Shown here one piece after another: positions 53,272 through 60,816 of a DNA stretch of 64,000 bases. The notes beneath the pieces were generated by a model. It did not search any database. It was given only the letters and a program-made list of their open reading frames with translations, and was not told the origin of the DNA. The stretch lies in the NCBI RefSeq assembly GCF_003019815.1, contig NZ_CP027773.1, positions 2,739,001-2,803,000 on the forward strand, given 5' to 3'. This DNA comes from Variovorax sp. PMC12. GTDB lineage: Bacteria; Pseudomonadota; Gammaproteobacteria; Burkholderiales; Burkholderiaceae_C. The position numbers and the translations under genes are program-made. The first letter of the stretch is position 1, and each line of letters begins with the position of its first letter.

Positions 53272-53344
53272 GCCGGGCCGCAGGTGTTGCCCCCGGGCGG
53301 GGGTTGGCGAAGCGACACGAAGTGCGCGAAGCCTGGGGGCGATC
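53272..53344. repeat. Interspersed repeat copy D, between sspA and sspB
   Basis: Plus-strand blocks GCCGGGCCGCAGGTG, GCCCCCGGGCGGGGGTTGGC and GACACGAAGTGCGCGAAGCC followed by TGGGGGC match copies A, B and C in order. It fills about half of the 157-bp sspA-sspB gap, so the two genes are separated by a strong potential hairpin. Confidence 0.75.
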
Positions 53345-53348
53345 TTAA

Positions 53349-53960
53349 TTACTTTCGCATGACCTTTTCAGACGGCGTCAGTGCTTCGATGTAGGCCGGA
53401 CGCGAGAAGATGCGCTCGGCGTACTTCAAGAGCGGCGCGGCGTTCTTGCTCAGGTCGATGCCGTAGTAGTCGAGGCGCCACAGCAGCGGCGCGATGGCCA
53501 CGTCGAGCATCGAGAAGTTGTCGCCCAGCATGTACTTGTTCTTGAGGAACACGGGGGCCAGCTGCGTCAGGCGGTCGCGGATGTGCGAGCGGGCCTTTTC
53601 GAGCGCCTTGTCGTTGCCCTTGGCGGTGCGGTTCTCGAGCGTCGACACGTGCACGAACAGTTCCTTCTCGAAATTGAGCAGGAACAGGCGCACGCGGGCG
53701 CGGTCGACCGGGTCGCCGGGCATCAGCTGCGGATGCGGGAAGCGCTCGTCGATGTACTCGTTGATGATGTTCGACTCGTACAGGATCAGGTCGCGCTCGA
53801 CCAGGATCGGCACCTGGCCGTACGGGTTCATCACGCTGATGTCTTCGGGCTTGTTGTAGAGATCGACGTCGCGAATCTCGAAGTCCATGCCCTTTTCGAA
53901 CAACACGAAGCGGCAGCGGTGGGAAAAGGGGCAGGTCGTTCCTGAATACAAGACCATCAT
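53349..53960 (-). CDS. sspA: Stringent starvation protein A (GST-fold)
   Basis: This 203-residue glutathione-S-transferase-fold protein has an N-terminal thioredoxin-like domain (about 1-80) with SGTTCPFSHRCRFVLFEKG, the NPYGQVPILVERDLILYESN loop, and an all-helical C-terminal domain. SspA binds RNA polymerase and supports stress responses rather than conjugating glutathione. AGGAG precedes the ATG at 53960. It lies downstream of petABC behind a terminator hairpin, which suggests partial uncoupling from the bc1 genes. Confidence 0.92.
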   Translation of the reverse strand: MMVLYSGTTCPFSHRCRFVLFEKGMDFEIRDVDLYNKPEDISVMNPYGQVPILVERDLILYESNIINEYIDERFPHPQLMPGDPVDRARVRLFLLNFEKELFVHVSTLENRTAKGNDKALEKARSHIRDRLTQLAPVFLKNKYMLGDNFSMLDVAIAPLLWRLDYYGIDLSKNAAPLLKYAERIFSRPAYIEALTPSEKVMRK

Positions 53961-53975
53961 GGCGAGAGACTCCTA

Positions 53976-54013
53976 AAAATCAAAAAGAGTGGGTCGCGTT
54001 GGCAACCCACTCT
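53976..54013 (-). terminator. Intrinsic terminator between petC and sspA
   Basis: A perfect 9-bp stem AGAGTGGGT/ACCCACTCT (53986-53994 and 54005-54013) is followed on the minus strand by TTTTTGATTTTT. It should end most petABC transcripts before sspA. Read-through or a promoter in the remaining few bases would be needed for sspA. Confidence 0.8.
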
Positions 54014-54058
54014 GTGGGACCGGGCGCCTTGGGTGGCGCTCGGTCGGCGTGGACGGAA

Positions 54059-54835
54059 CTACTTGACGTCTTTCCAGTACGAGGCGTTCAGTCGCCACAC
54101 AAAAACCACCGACATGGCCAGGAACAGCAGCACCCACACGCCGATGCGGATGCGGGTGTTCTGTGCCGGTTCGGCCATCCATTGCAGGTAACTCACCAGG
54201 TCGCCGACGGCATTGTCGTACTGCACGGGTGTCAGGGTGCCGGGAGTGACTTGCTCCCAGCCCTTGAACACTTCGGTTTCGTGGCCGTGCTGTTCGACCT
54301 TGGTGTAGACCGGGCGGCGTTCGCCTTGCAGCTCCCACAGGGGGTTCGGCATGGCGACGCTGGGGAACGCAAGATTGTTCCAGCCGGTGGCTTTGGTGTC
54401 GTCGCGGTAGTAGGTGCGCAGATACGTGTAGAGGTAATCGGCACCCGTGCCGCCGTGGCCGGCGCGCGAACGTGCGACGAGCGTGAGGTCGGGCGGCGTG
54501 GTGCCGAACCATTCCTTGGCCTGTCGCGGATCGATGTTCGCCTTCATGGTCTCGCCGACCTTGTCGGTCGTGAACAGAAGGTTGTCCTTGATCTGCTGCT
54601 CGGTGATGCCGATGTCCTGCAGGCGGTTGTAGCGCATGAACGCTGCCGAGTGGCAGTTCAGGCAGTAGTTGACGAACAGCTTGGCGCCGTTCTGCAGCGC
54701 GGCCATGTCGTTGGTCTTGGTGTTGGCCTTGTCCCAGGCGATGCCTTCGGACTCGGCCGACGCGGCAGCGGAGAAGGTCAGGCCCAGCGCCAGACCCAGG
54801 ACCGCGAGCCAGCCGGAAATGCTTTTCTTCTTCAT
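54059..54835 (-). CDS. petC: Cytochrome c1 of the bc1 complex
   Basis: This 258-residue protein has a cleavable signal (to about residue 27, SAAASAES) and the heme site Cys58-x-x-Cys61-His62 (CLNCH). The WFGTTPPDLTLVARSRAG segment follows. Near VAMPNPLWELQGE a methionine may be the axial ligand. A C-terminal anchor contains WVLLLFLAMSVVFVW. It carries electrons from the Rieske protein to cytochrome c. It is the third gene of petABC, 33 bp after petB. Confidence 0.95.
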   Translation of the reverse strand: MKKKSISGWLAVLGLALGLTFSAAASAESEGIAWDKANTKTNDMAALQNGAKLFVNYCLNCHSAAFMRYNRLQDIGITEQQIKDNLLFTTDKVGETMKANIDPRQAKEWFGTTPPDLTLVARSRAGHGGTGADYLYTYLRTYYRDDTKATGWNNLAFPSVAMPNPLWELQGERRPVYTKVEQHGHETEVFKGWEQVTPGTLTPVQYDNAVGDLVSYLQWMAEPAQNTRIRIGVWVLLFLAMSVVFVWRLNASYWKDVK

Positions 54836-54868
54836 CGTGTTTCTCTCAGCTCTCTTGGGCAGCATGTC

Positions 54869-56305
54869 TCAATGGGCGGCGAAGACCACGCGCTCGGGCA
54901 CGGTCTTGAACTCGCCCTTGCGGCTCCACCACGGCATCAGCAGGAAGAAGCCGAAGTAGACCAGCGTGCCGATCTGCGAGACGGTCTGCGCAATGTCGAG
55001 CGCGAACGACCCGATGACCAGGTTGCCCCAGACGCCCGGCGGCTGGATGCCCAGGTAGCCGAGGATCAGGAAGAAGAAGACGAAGGCGCCGTACACATAC
55101 TTGTGCCAGCTCGGACGGTAGCGGATCGACCTGACTTCGCTGTGGTCCAGCCACGGCAGGAAGAACAGGATGATGACGGAGCCGCCCATCACGACCACGC
55201 CCCAGAACTTGGCGTCGAAGGACTTGAGCAGGAAGATGACCACGGCGGCCACCACGACGAGCGCCACCTTGAAGGCCGTGCCCGACTTGCCCTTGACGAA
55301 GTTCAGGATGGCGCCCGCGGCGATGATCAGCGAGAACACGTTGACCATATCGTCGGTGGTTGCGCGCAGCATCGAATAGAACGGCGTGAAGTACCACACC
55401 GGCGCGATGTGGTTCGGCGTCTTCAGCGAATCGGCCGGAATGAAGTTGTTGTACTCGAGGAAGTACCCGCCGGCTTCGGGCGCGAAGAAGATCACGGCCG
55501 AGAAGATCGTGAGGAACACCACCACGCCGAAGATGTCGTGCACCGTGTAGTACGGGTGCGACGGAATGCCGTCGAGCGGATGGCCGTCAGGGCCGCGCTT
55601 GGCCTTGATCTCGATGCCGTCGGGGTTGTTCGAACCCACTTCGTGCAGCGCGATCAAGTGGGCCACCACGAGGCCCAGCAGCACCAGCGGCACGGCGATC
55701 ACGTGGAAGCTGAAGAAGCGGTTCAGCGTGGCGTCGCTCACCACGTAGTCGCCGCGGATCAGCAGGGCCAGGTCGGGGCCGATGAACGGGATGGCGGCGA
55801 ACAGGTTCACGATCACCTGGGCGCCCCAGTAGGACATCTGGCCCCAGGGCAGCAGGTAGCCCATGAATGCTTCGGCCATCAGGCACAGGAAGATCGCGCA
55901 GCCGAACACCCAGATCAGCTCGCGCGGCTTGCGGTAGCTGCCGTACATGAGGCCGCGGAACATGTGCAGGTACACCACGATGAAGAACGCCGAGGCGCCC
56001 GTCGAGTGGATGTAGCGGATGAGCCAGCCCCACGGCACGTCGCGCATGATGTACTCGACCGATGCGAACGCCTGGGCCGCGTCGGGCTTGTAGTGCATCA
56101 CGAGGAAGATGCCGGTGACGATCTGGATCACCAGCACCAGCATGGCCAGCGAGCCGAAGATGTACCAGAAGTTGAAGTTCTTCGGCGCGTAGTACTTGCC
56201 CCACTGGTCGTTCCAGAGCTTGCTGAGCGGGAACCGGTTGTCGACCCAGTTCAGCAGCTTCTCGCCGGTTGGTGCGTTGGGGGAAATCTCGTGGAATTCA
56301 GCCAT
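54869..56305 (-). CDS. petB: Cytochrome b of the bc1 complex
   Basis: This 478-residue protein has about eight to nine transmembrane helices. Heme-ligand histidines lie in helices two and four (RYIHSTGASAFFIVVYLHMF and FFSFHVIAVPLVLLGLVVAH). The quinol-oxidation PEWY-type loop appears as PVWYFTPFYSMLRA, where the canonical PEWY reads PVWY in this frame; this is normal for many betaproteobacteria as far as I recall, but I note the change. A bc1-type C-terminal extension is present. It begins 14 bp after petA. Confidence 0.95.
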   Translation of the reverse strand: MAEFHEISPNAPTGEKLLNWVDNRFPLSKLWNDQWGKYYAPKNFNFWYIFGSLAMLVLVIQIVTGIFLVMHYKPDAAQAFASVEYIMRDVPWGWLIRYIHSTGASAFFIVVYLHMFRGLMYGSYRKPRELIWVFGCAIFLCLMAEAFMGYLLPWGQMSYWGAQVIVNLFAAIPFIGPDLALLIRGDYVVSDATLNRFFSFHVIAVPLVLLGLVVAHLIALHEVGSNNPDGIEIKAKRGPDGHPLDGIPSHPYYTVHDIFGVVVFLTIFSAVIFFAPEAGGYFLEYNNFIPADSLKTPNHIAPVWYFTPFYSMLRATTDDMVNVFSLIIAAGAILNFVKGKSGTAFKVALVVVAAVVIFLLKSFDAKFWGVVVMGGSVIILFFLPWLDHSEVRSIRYRPSWHKYVYGAFVFFFLILGYLGIQPPGVWGNLVIGSFALDIAQTVSQIGTLVYFGFFLLMPWWSRKGEFKTVPERVVFAAH

Positions 56306-56319
56306 GTTCTTCTTCCGCC

Positions 56320-56937
56320 TCAGGCCTTCTTGGAGTCTTCACCGATCAGGAGCTTGGTGTCCGACAGGTACATGTGCGGCGGCACCGGCAGGTTGTCGGG
56401 CGCGGGCTTGTTCTTGAAGACTCGGCCGGCCAGGTCGAAAGTGGAACCGTGGCAGGGGCAGAGGAAGCCGCCTTCCCAGTCGGCGGGCAGCGAGGGCTGC
56501 GGGCCGGCCTGGAAGCGGTCGCTCGGGGAGCAGCCCAGGTGCGTGCAGATGCCGACCACGACCAGCACTTCGGGCTTGATCGAACGGTGCTCGTTCTGTG
56601 CGTACTTGGGGGTGAATTCGTCGGGGTGGCGCTTGGAAAGGGGGTCGGCGAGCTGCCCGTCCAGCTTGGGGAGTTCCGCGACCTGCTCGGGGGTGCGCTT
56701 GAGGATCCAGACCGGCTTGCCTCGCCACTCGACGGTGATCTTCTCGCCGACCTTGAGGCCCGCGATGTCGACCTCTACCGCTGCGCCGGCGGCTTTTGCC
56801 TTCTCCGAAGGCTGGAAAGTGCTCACAAAGGGTATGGCGGTTGCCACGCCACCCACCACGCCGGCACAACTGGACGCGATCAGCCAGGTACGTTTGCCTG
56901 TGTCGATCCGGGGCGAGCCGGAGGTCATGTCACTCAT
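56320..56937 (-). CDS. petA: Ubiquinol-cytochrome c reductase Rieske iron-sulfur subunit
   Basis: This 205-residue protein has an N-terminal twin-arginine-like region without a strict RR, a helix (about 17-38), and the Rieske cluster ligands Cys131, His133, Cys160 and His163. The disulfide cysteines Cys136 and Cys162 lie in the same boxes (CTHLGC and CPCHG). It oxidises ubiquinol at the periplasmic face. GAGGA lies six bases before the ATG at 56937; longer frames start in non-coding sequence. A sigma-70 promoter is visible about 65 bp upstream. Confidence 0.95.
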   Translation of the reverse strand: MSDMTSGSPRIDTGKRTWLIASSCAGVVGGVATAIPFVSTFQPSEKAKAAGAAVEVDIAGLKVGEKITVEWRGKPVWILKRTPEQVAELPKLDGQLADPLSKRHPDEFTPKYAQNEHRSIKPEVLVVVGICTHLGCSPSDRFQAGPQPSLPADWEGGFLCPCHGSTFDLAGRVFKNKPAPDNLPVPPHMYLSDTKLLIGEDSKKA

Positions 56938-57002
56938 GGGGATCCTCTTGTCTTCTTCGCTGGAGCAGGGCCAACCCTTGGCTTGAACAGGGTCAACCGG
57001 AG

Positions 57003-57032
57003 ATTGTAGCGGGGCGCTGGGGGAGAATTCAA
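57003..57032 (-). promoter_or_regulatory. Sigma-70-type promoter of petABC
   Basis: On the minus strand, TTGAAT (57032-57027) and TACAAT (57008-57003) are separated by 18 bases. This predicts transcription starting near 56996, about 60 bases before the petA ATG. Both boxes are close to consensus. Confidence 0.6.
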
Positions 57033-57127
57033 CGGGCGTATTACCCCCTGCCCGCCTGCCGGCGAGCACAGAGGCCCGTTCGAGGTGGTGCGCCGAATGG
57101 CGACGAGTGCCGTCGCCGATGCTGTCG

Positions 57128-57895
57128 TCAGTTCAGCAGCCCGTGCTGCATCGCTTCATGAACCGCCTGGGTTCGGGACTTCACGGACAGCTTGCGATAG
57201 ATGCTCTTGGCATGAAACTCGATGGTGTTGACCGACAGGTAGACCGCATCGGCGATCTGGCGATTGCTCCAGCCCTGTGCGATCAGCCGCAGCACCTTCA
57301 GTTCCCTCGGCGACAGCAAGGCGCGCGGCAGCTTCTCGGCCGCTGGCGCCTCTTCCCGCTGCTCCTGCACGCGGATCGGCTCGATCGTGCGCGCCTTGGC
57401 GGACGCGGCGATCGAACCCAGGATGCGCCTTGCAATGCGCGAGTCCATCGGCGCGCCGCCGCGTTCCACCGAACGCAGCAGGTATGCGAGTTCGATGTCG
57501 TCCACCTCGGTCAGCAGATAGCCGATGGCGCCCGCGGCAATGGCGGCGCCCACCAGTTCCTGATCGTCGGTGTCCGACATGCCTACGCTTTCGATGCCCG
57601 GGTAGTTCTGGCGCACATGGTGCAGCAGCGAGATGCCGTCCTTCGATGGCAGCCGCATGTCGACCAGCGCGAGGTCATAAGGAAGAGCAGCCAGCAGGTT
57701 GCAGGCTTCGGCGCGGCTCGACGCCACCACGATGCGGCGGCGCGGCGCGAGCTCGGCCAGGATGCGCCGCATGCGATCGGCGACGGCGAGATCGTCGGCC
57801 ACGATCAACGCCGCATGGAAGACACCGCCATACATCTGCGCGACCGAAGACAGCGGCCGCACGGACTGGCTACGGACACTCATATTCATTTCCAT
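57128..57895 (-). CDS. NarL/LuxR-type response regulator with atypical receiver
   Basis: This 255-residue protein has a receiver domain (about 25-145) and a LuxR helix-turn-helix (about 190-250) with LSPRELKVLRLIAQGWSNRQ and LSVNTIEFHAKSIYRKL. In the receiver, the acidic pair (VADD) and the phosphoacceptor aspartate in LALVDMRLPSKDG are present. The conserved lysine of the GYLLK motif is replaced by threonine (GYLLTEVDD). No histidine kinase is adjacent. The ATG at 57895 has GGGGAG upstream; later ATGs at 57889 and 57883 are possible. It is divergent from the adhesin gene and probably regulates it. Confidence 0.8.
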   Translation of the reverse strand: MEMNMSVRSQSVRPLSSVAQMYGGVFHAALIVADDLAVADRMRRILAELAPRRRIVVASSRAEACNLLAALPYDLALVDMRLPSKDGISLLHHVRQNYPGIESVGMSDTDDQELVGAAIAAGAIGYLLTEVDDIELAYLLRSVERGGAPMDSRIARRILGSIAASAKARTIEPIRVQEQREEAPAAEKLPRALLSPRELKVLRLIAQGWSNRQIADAVYLSVNTIEFHAKSIYRKLSVKSRTQAVHEAMQHGLLN

Positions 57896-58510
57896 GACCG
57901 CACTCCCCTGGCGACACGGAAAACCGTGTCCATGTATGCATTGGCAAAGCTCGAAAACAGATTGACCACGCGACATCCCTCTGGCTGATTGCTACCCACG
58001 GGTAGCTTCGAAATGTTGTCTTTCGTTTCAGATGTCGCAGGAACGATGCCTGCGCGGGACAGCACCGTGCGAACAGGCATGCCACTGCCTGTAGTACTTT
58101 GATTTCATTGGAAAAAATGGCGCGGACAGGTCGTCGAACGCGGTCCTGGGAGGGCCTCGAAAAGGCCGTTTTCACGCAGTTGTTACGTGGCGTTTTGAGC
58201 GCGCGTTACGTAGCACCGCGCAACACGAAACACGCTCGACTTCGCATGTCGGCGCATTGCCCACGGATTTATGTGATGCCCGCGAAGCCGCATGGGCACT
58301 GGCTTTGCGGGCATCGCCACTTTTTTTCGAACACGCATCGCAGCGCTCGCGGGACCGCAGAACTACGGATCCCGGTGATGTTCAGCAAGTACCTCGATTC
58401 CTAGCATCGGTTGCACCGGGTAACGCAATGAAACCCGCCCCTGCTTTCACGCGCCAAGCGCAGTGGAAGGCCGGAAGTTGCCATCGATACATCAAGGAAA
58501 AAAGGTCCAA
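57896..58510. promoter_or_regulatory. 615-bp divergent intergenic region upstream of the adhesin
   Basis: This stretch is AT-richer than its flanks and has no credible gene. It contains an inverted repeat CTACCC-AC-GGGTAG at 57992-58005, a direct repeat GTTACGT at 58182-58188 and 58205-58211, and a strong plus-strand intrinsic terminator at 58275-58327. An AAGGAAAAAAGG purine run precedes the adhesin ATG at 58511. The arrangement suggests a long leader or a small transcript ahead of the adhesin. Confidence 0.6.
58275..58327 (+). terminator. Intrinsic terminator upstream of the adhesin gene
   Basis: A 15-bp stem GATGCCCGCGAAGCC/GGCTTTGCGGGCATC, with one G-T pair and an 11-base loop, is followed by GCCAC and seven T residues. 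It lies 183 bases before the adhesin start and on the same strand. It may end a small RNA or a leader transcript, or act as an attenuator. Confidence 0.8.
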
Positions 58511-60661
58511 ATGACTACATCCAAGCGCTCTGCTGTTCGCTCCTCATCCATCATGCGCAAAGCAGGTGTCAGCCGCCTTCTTGCGTCCGTGCTGGTGGGG
58601 GCTGGTTATGTGATGACGTTGCCTGTGGCGCATGCTCAGGTCACGATCGGCAACGCATCCGTGGTTGTCGACCCGCCGGGCAACGGCCTCCTCAATATCA
58701 CCAGCAACAACAGCGGCGTACTGAGCGCCGGAGCCGGCATCACCACGCCTACGCTGAGCGCTGGCAGCATTACTGCTGGCACCGTCTCCGCAGGCAGTGT
58801 CAGTGCGGGTAGCGTCACTGCAAGCACCGGTACCATCAGCACGCTGAGTTCCACCAGCATCACCGCCGGTACCGTCAACGCCACCAGCGTCAGCGCTGTC
58901 GACCTGACCGCAAGCAACGGCACCATCAACACGCTGAGCTCCGCGAGCATCACCGCTGGAACCGCCAACGCCACCAGCGTCAGCGCTGTCGACCTGACCG
59001 CAAGCAACGGCACCATCAACACGTTGAGCTCCGCAAGCATCACCGCTGGTACCGTCAACGCCACCAGCGTCAGCGCTGTCGACCTGACAGCAAGCAACGG
59101 CACCATCAACACGCTGAGCTCTGCCAGCATCACCGCTGGTACCGTCAACGCCACCAGCGTCGGCACAGCCGATCTGACCGCGAGCAACGGCACCATCAAT
59201 ACGCTGAGTTCCGCAAGCATCACCGCTGGTACCGTCAACGCCGCCAGCGTTGGCACCGTCGACCTGACTGCCAGCAACGGCACCATCAACACGCTCAGCT
59301 CGGCCAGCATCACCGCCGGCACCGTCAACGCCACCAGCGTTGGTACCGTCGACCTGACTGCCAGCAACGGCACCATCAACACGCTCAGTTCCGCCAGCAT
59401 CACCGCCGGCACCGTCAGCGCCACCAGCGTTGGCACCGTCGACCTGACTGCCAGCAACGGCACCATCAACACGCTCAGCTCGGCCAGCATCACCGCCGGC
59501 ACCGTCAACGCCACCAGCGTTGGTACCGTCGACCTGACTGCCAGCAACGGCACCATCAACACGCTCAGTTCCGCCAGCATCACCGCCGGCACCGTCAGCG
59601 CCACCAGCGTTGGCACCGTTGACCTGACTGCCAGCAACGGCACGATCAACACCCTGAGTTCCACCAGCATCACTGCCGGTACCGTCAACGCAACCAGCGT
59701 GGGCACAGTGAACCTCACGGCCAGCAACGGCACCATCAACACGCTCAGCTCCACCAGCATCACTGCCGGTACCGTCAACGCAACCAGCGTCGGCACAGTG
59801 AACCTCACGGCCAGCAACGGCACCATCAACACGCTCAGCTCCGCCAGCATCACCGCCGGTACCGTCAACGCGACCAGCGTCGGCACCACCAACCTCACGG
59901 CCAGCAACGGCACCATCAACACGCTCAGCTCCGCCAGCATCACCGCCGGCACCGTGCACGCAACCAGCGTGGGCACGGTGAACCTCACGGCCAGCAACGG
60001 CACGATCAACACGTTGAACGCCACCAACGTCAGCACGACCAACCTGTCGGCTGCCAGCGCCACCGTCAACGCACTGACCGCCAACTCGATGAGCGCCACG
60101 ACGGTGAACGCAAGCACGGTGAATGCGGGCACGGTCAACGCCACCAACGGCAACTTCCAGACGATCACCGCGGCCAACGGCAACATCACGGTGCTCAACA
60201 CGCAGACCGGCAACATCACCACGATCAACGCGGTGACGGGCAACGTCACGACGTTGAACGCGGGCACGGTCAACGTGACGGGCAACGTGACGGCCGGCGG
60301 CACGGTCACGGCGGGCAACGGCGTGGTCGCGAACGGCCGCGTGCAGAACGTGGCGCCCGGCATCCTGCCCACGGATGCGGCGAACATGCAACAGCTGAAC
60401 CAGGTGAGGGCCGAGACGCAGGACGCGCGCAAGACCGGCAGCACCGGTGCCGCGATCGCCTTGGCGGCGGCCTCGGTGCCAGCGCTGGAGGCCGGCAAGC
60501 AGTTCGGCGTGGGGGTCGGCGTCGGCTCCTACGACGGTCGCTCGGCCATCGCTGCGGCGGTCAGCTTCCGCCTCGGCGAGTCGTCGCAGATCAAGGTGAA
60601 CGTCGGCACCGGCCAGAGCGGCAAGATCGGCGGCGGCGTGGGCGCTTCCTGGTCCTGGTAA
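58511..60661 (+). CDS. Trimeric autotransporter-like adhesin with thirteen 30-residue repeats
   Basis: This 716-residue protein has an extended signal peptide (about 1-43, ending PVAHAQ) and a short head. Thirteen tandem 30-residue units (about residues 107-497) have the pattern SITAGTVNATSVGTVDLTAS followed by NGTINTLSSA. A more degenerate Asn/Thr-rich segment reaches about 590. The C-terminus resembles a YadA-type anchor: NVAPGILPTDAANMQQLNQV, a short coiled segment, then four amphipathic strands such as AIAAAVSFRL ending in an aromatic residue. It should trimerise in the outer membrane with the repeats as a surface stalk. The repeats are rich in N-X-S/T sequons. The downstream GT41-type enzyme may modify it. 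Confidence 0.8.
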   Translation: MTTSKRSAVRSSSIMRKAGVSRLLASVLVGAGYVMTLPVAHAQVTIGNASVVVDPPGNGLLNITSNNSGVLSAGAGITTPTLSAGSITAGTVSAGSVSAGSVTASTGTISTLSSTSITAGTVNATSVSAVDLTASNGTINTLSSASITAGTANATSVSAVDLTASNGTINTLSSASITAGTVNATSVSAVDLTASNGTINTLSSASITAGTVNATSVGTADLTASNGTINTLSSASITAGTVNAASVGTVDLTASNGTINTLSSASITAGTVNATSVGTVDLTASNGTINTLSSASITAGTVSATSVGTVDLTASNGTINTLSSASITAGTVNATSVGTVDLTASNGTINTLSSASITAGTVSATSVGTVDLTASNGTINTLSSTSITAGTVNATSVGTVNLTASNGTINTLSSTSITAGTVNATSVGTVNLTASNGTINTLSSASITAGTVNATSVGTTNLTASNGTINTLSSASITAGTVHATSVGTVNLTASNGTINTLNATNVSTTNLSAASATVNALTANSMSATTVNASTVNAGTVNATNGNFQTITAANGNITVLNTQTGNITTINAVTGNVTTLNAGTVNVTGNVTAGGTVTAGNGVVANGRVQNVAPGILPTDAANMQQLNQVRAETQDARKTGSTGAAIALAAASVPALEAGKQFGVGVGVGSYDGRSAIAAAVSFRLGESSQIKVNVGTGQSGKIGGGVGASWSW
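58831..60000 (+). repeat. Tandem array of thirteen 90-bp units in the adhesin
   Basis: Units begin with CACCATCAAC-type sequence at 58921, 59011, 59101 and every 90 bases to 59911, with a first variant unit at 58831 and a degenerate remnant at 60001. Units 59281-59460 and 59461-59640 form a 180-bp duplication that differs at a single base (59620 in the second copy). The period is a multiple of three, so copy-number change would keep the frame. Confidence 0.92.
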
Positions 60662-60720
60662 GCGCGCCTGGCGCGGCAGCGGCATGGCGTCCGCTTCCCC
60701 CGCGCCAGCCATGAAGAAAG

Positions 60721-60755
60721 AAAGCCGGCCCCTATACTGGGGAGCCGGCTTTTTC
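60721..60755 (+). terminator. Intrinsic terminator after the adhesin gene
   Basis: AAAGCCGGC-CCC and GGGG-A-GCCGGCTTT form a strong stem around a short AT loop, followed by TTTTTC. It lies 60 bases after the adhesin stop. It should separate the adhesin transcript from the glycosyltransferase gene, at least partly. Confidence 0.8.
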
Positions 60756-60816
60756 GCATCTGCATCGAGGTCGGCGCGTCCCGGCTGACCTCCTGACCCG
60801 TTCCTTCCACGGCCTC

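Noticed and set aside
58099..58404. 101-codon frame in the adhesin leader
   Set aside because: It runs through the intrinsic terminator at 58275-58327, has no ribosome-binding site, and the composition is not coding-like.
58831..60000. CRISPR array
   Set aside because: Regular 90-bp period could suggest it, but the units are contiguous coding repeats with no unique spacers and no cas genes.
58544..60712. Very long open frames on the minus strand across the adhesin repeats (about 620 and 720 codons)
   Set aside because: They arise because a 90-bp repeat without stops in one frame repeats its openness in others. They have no start signals and low-complexity products, and the plus-strand frame has a signal peptide and membrane anchor.
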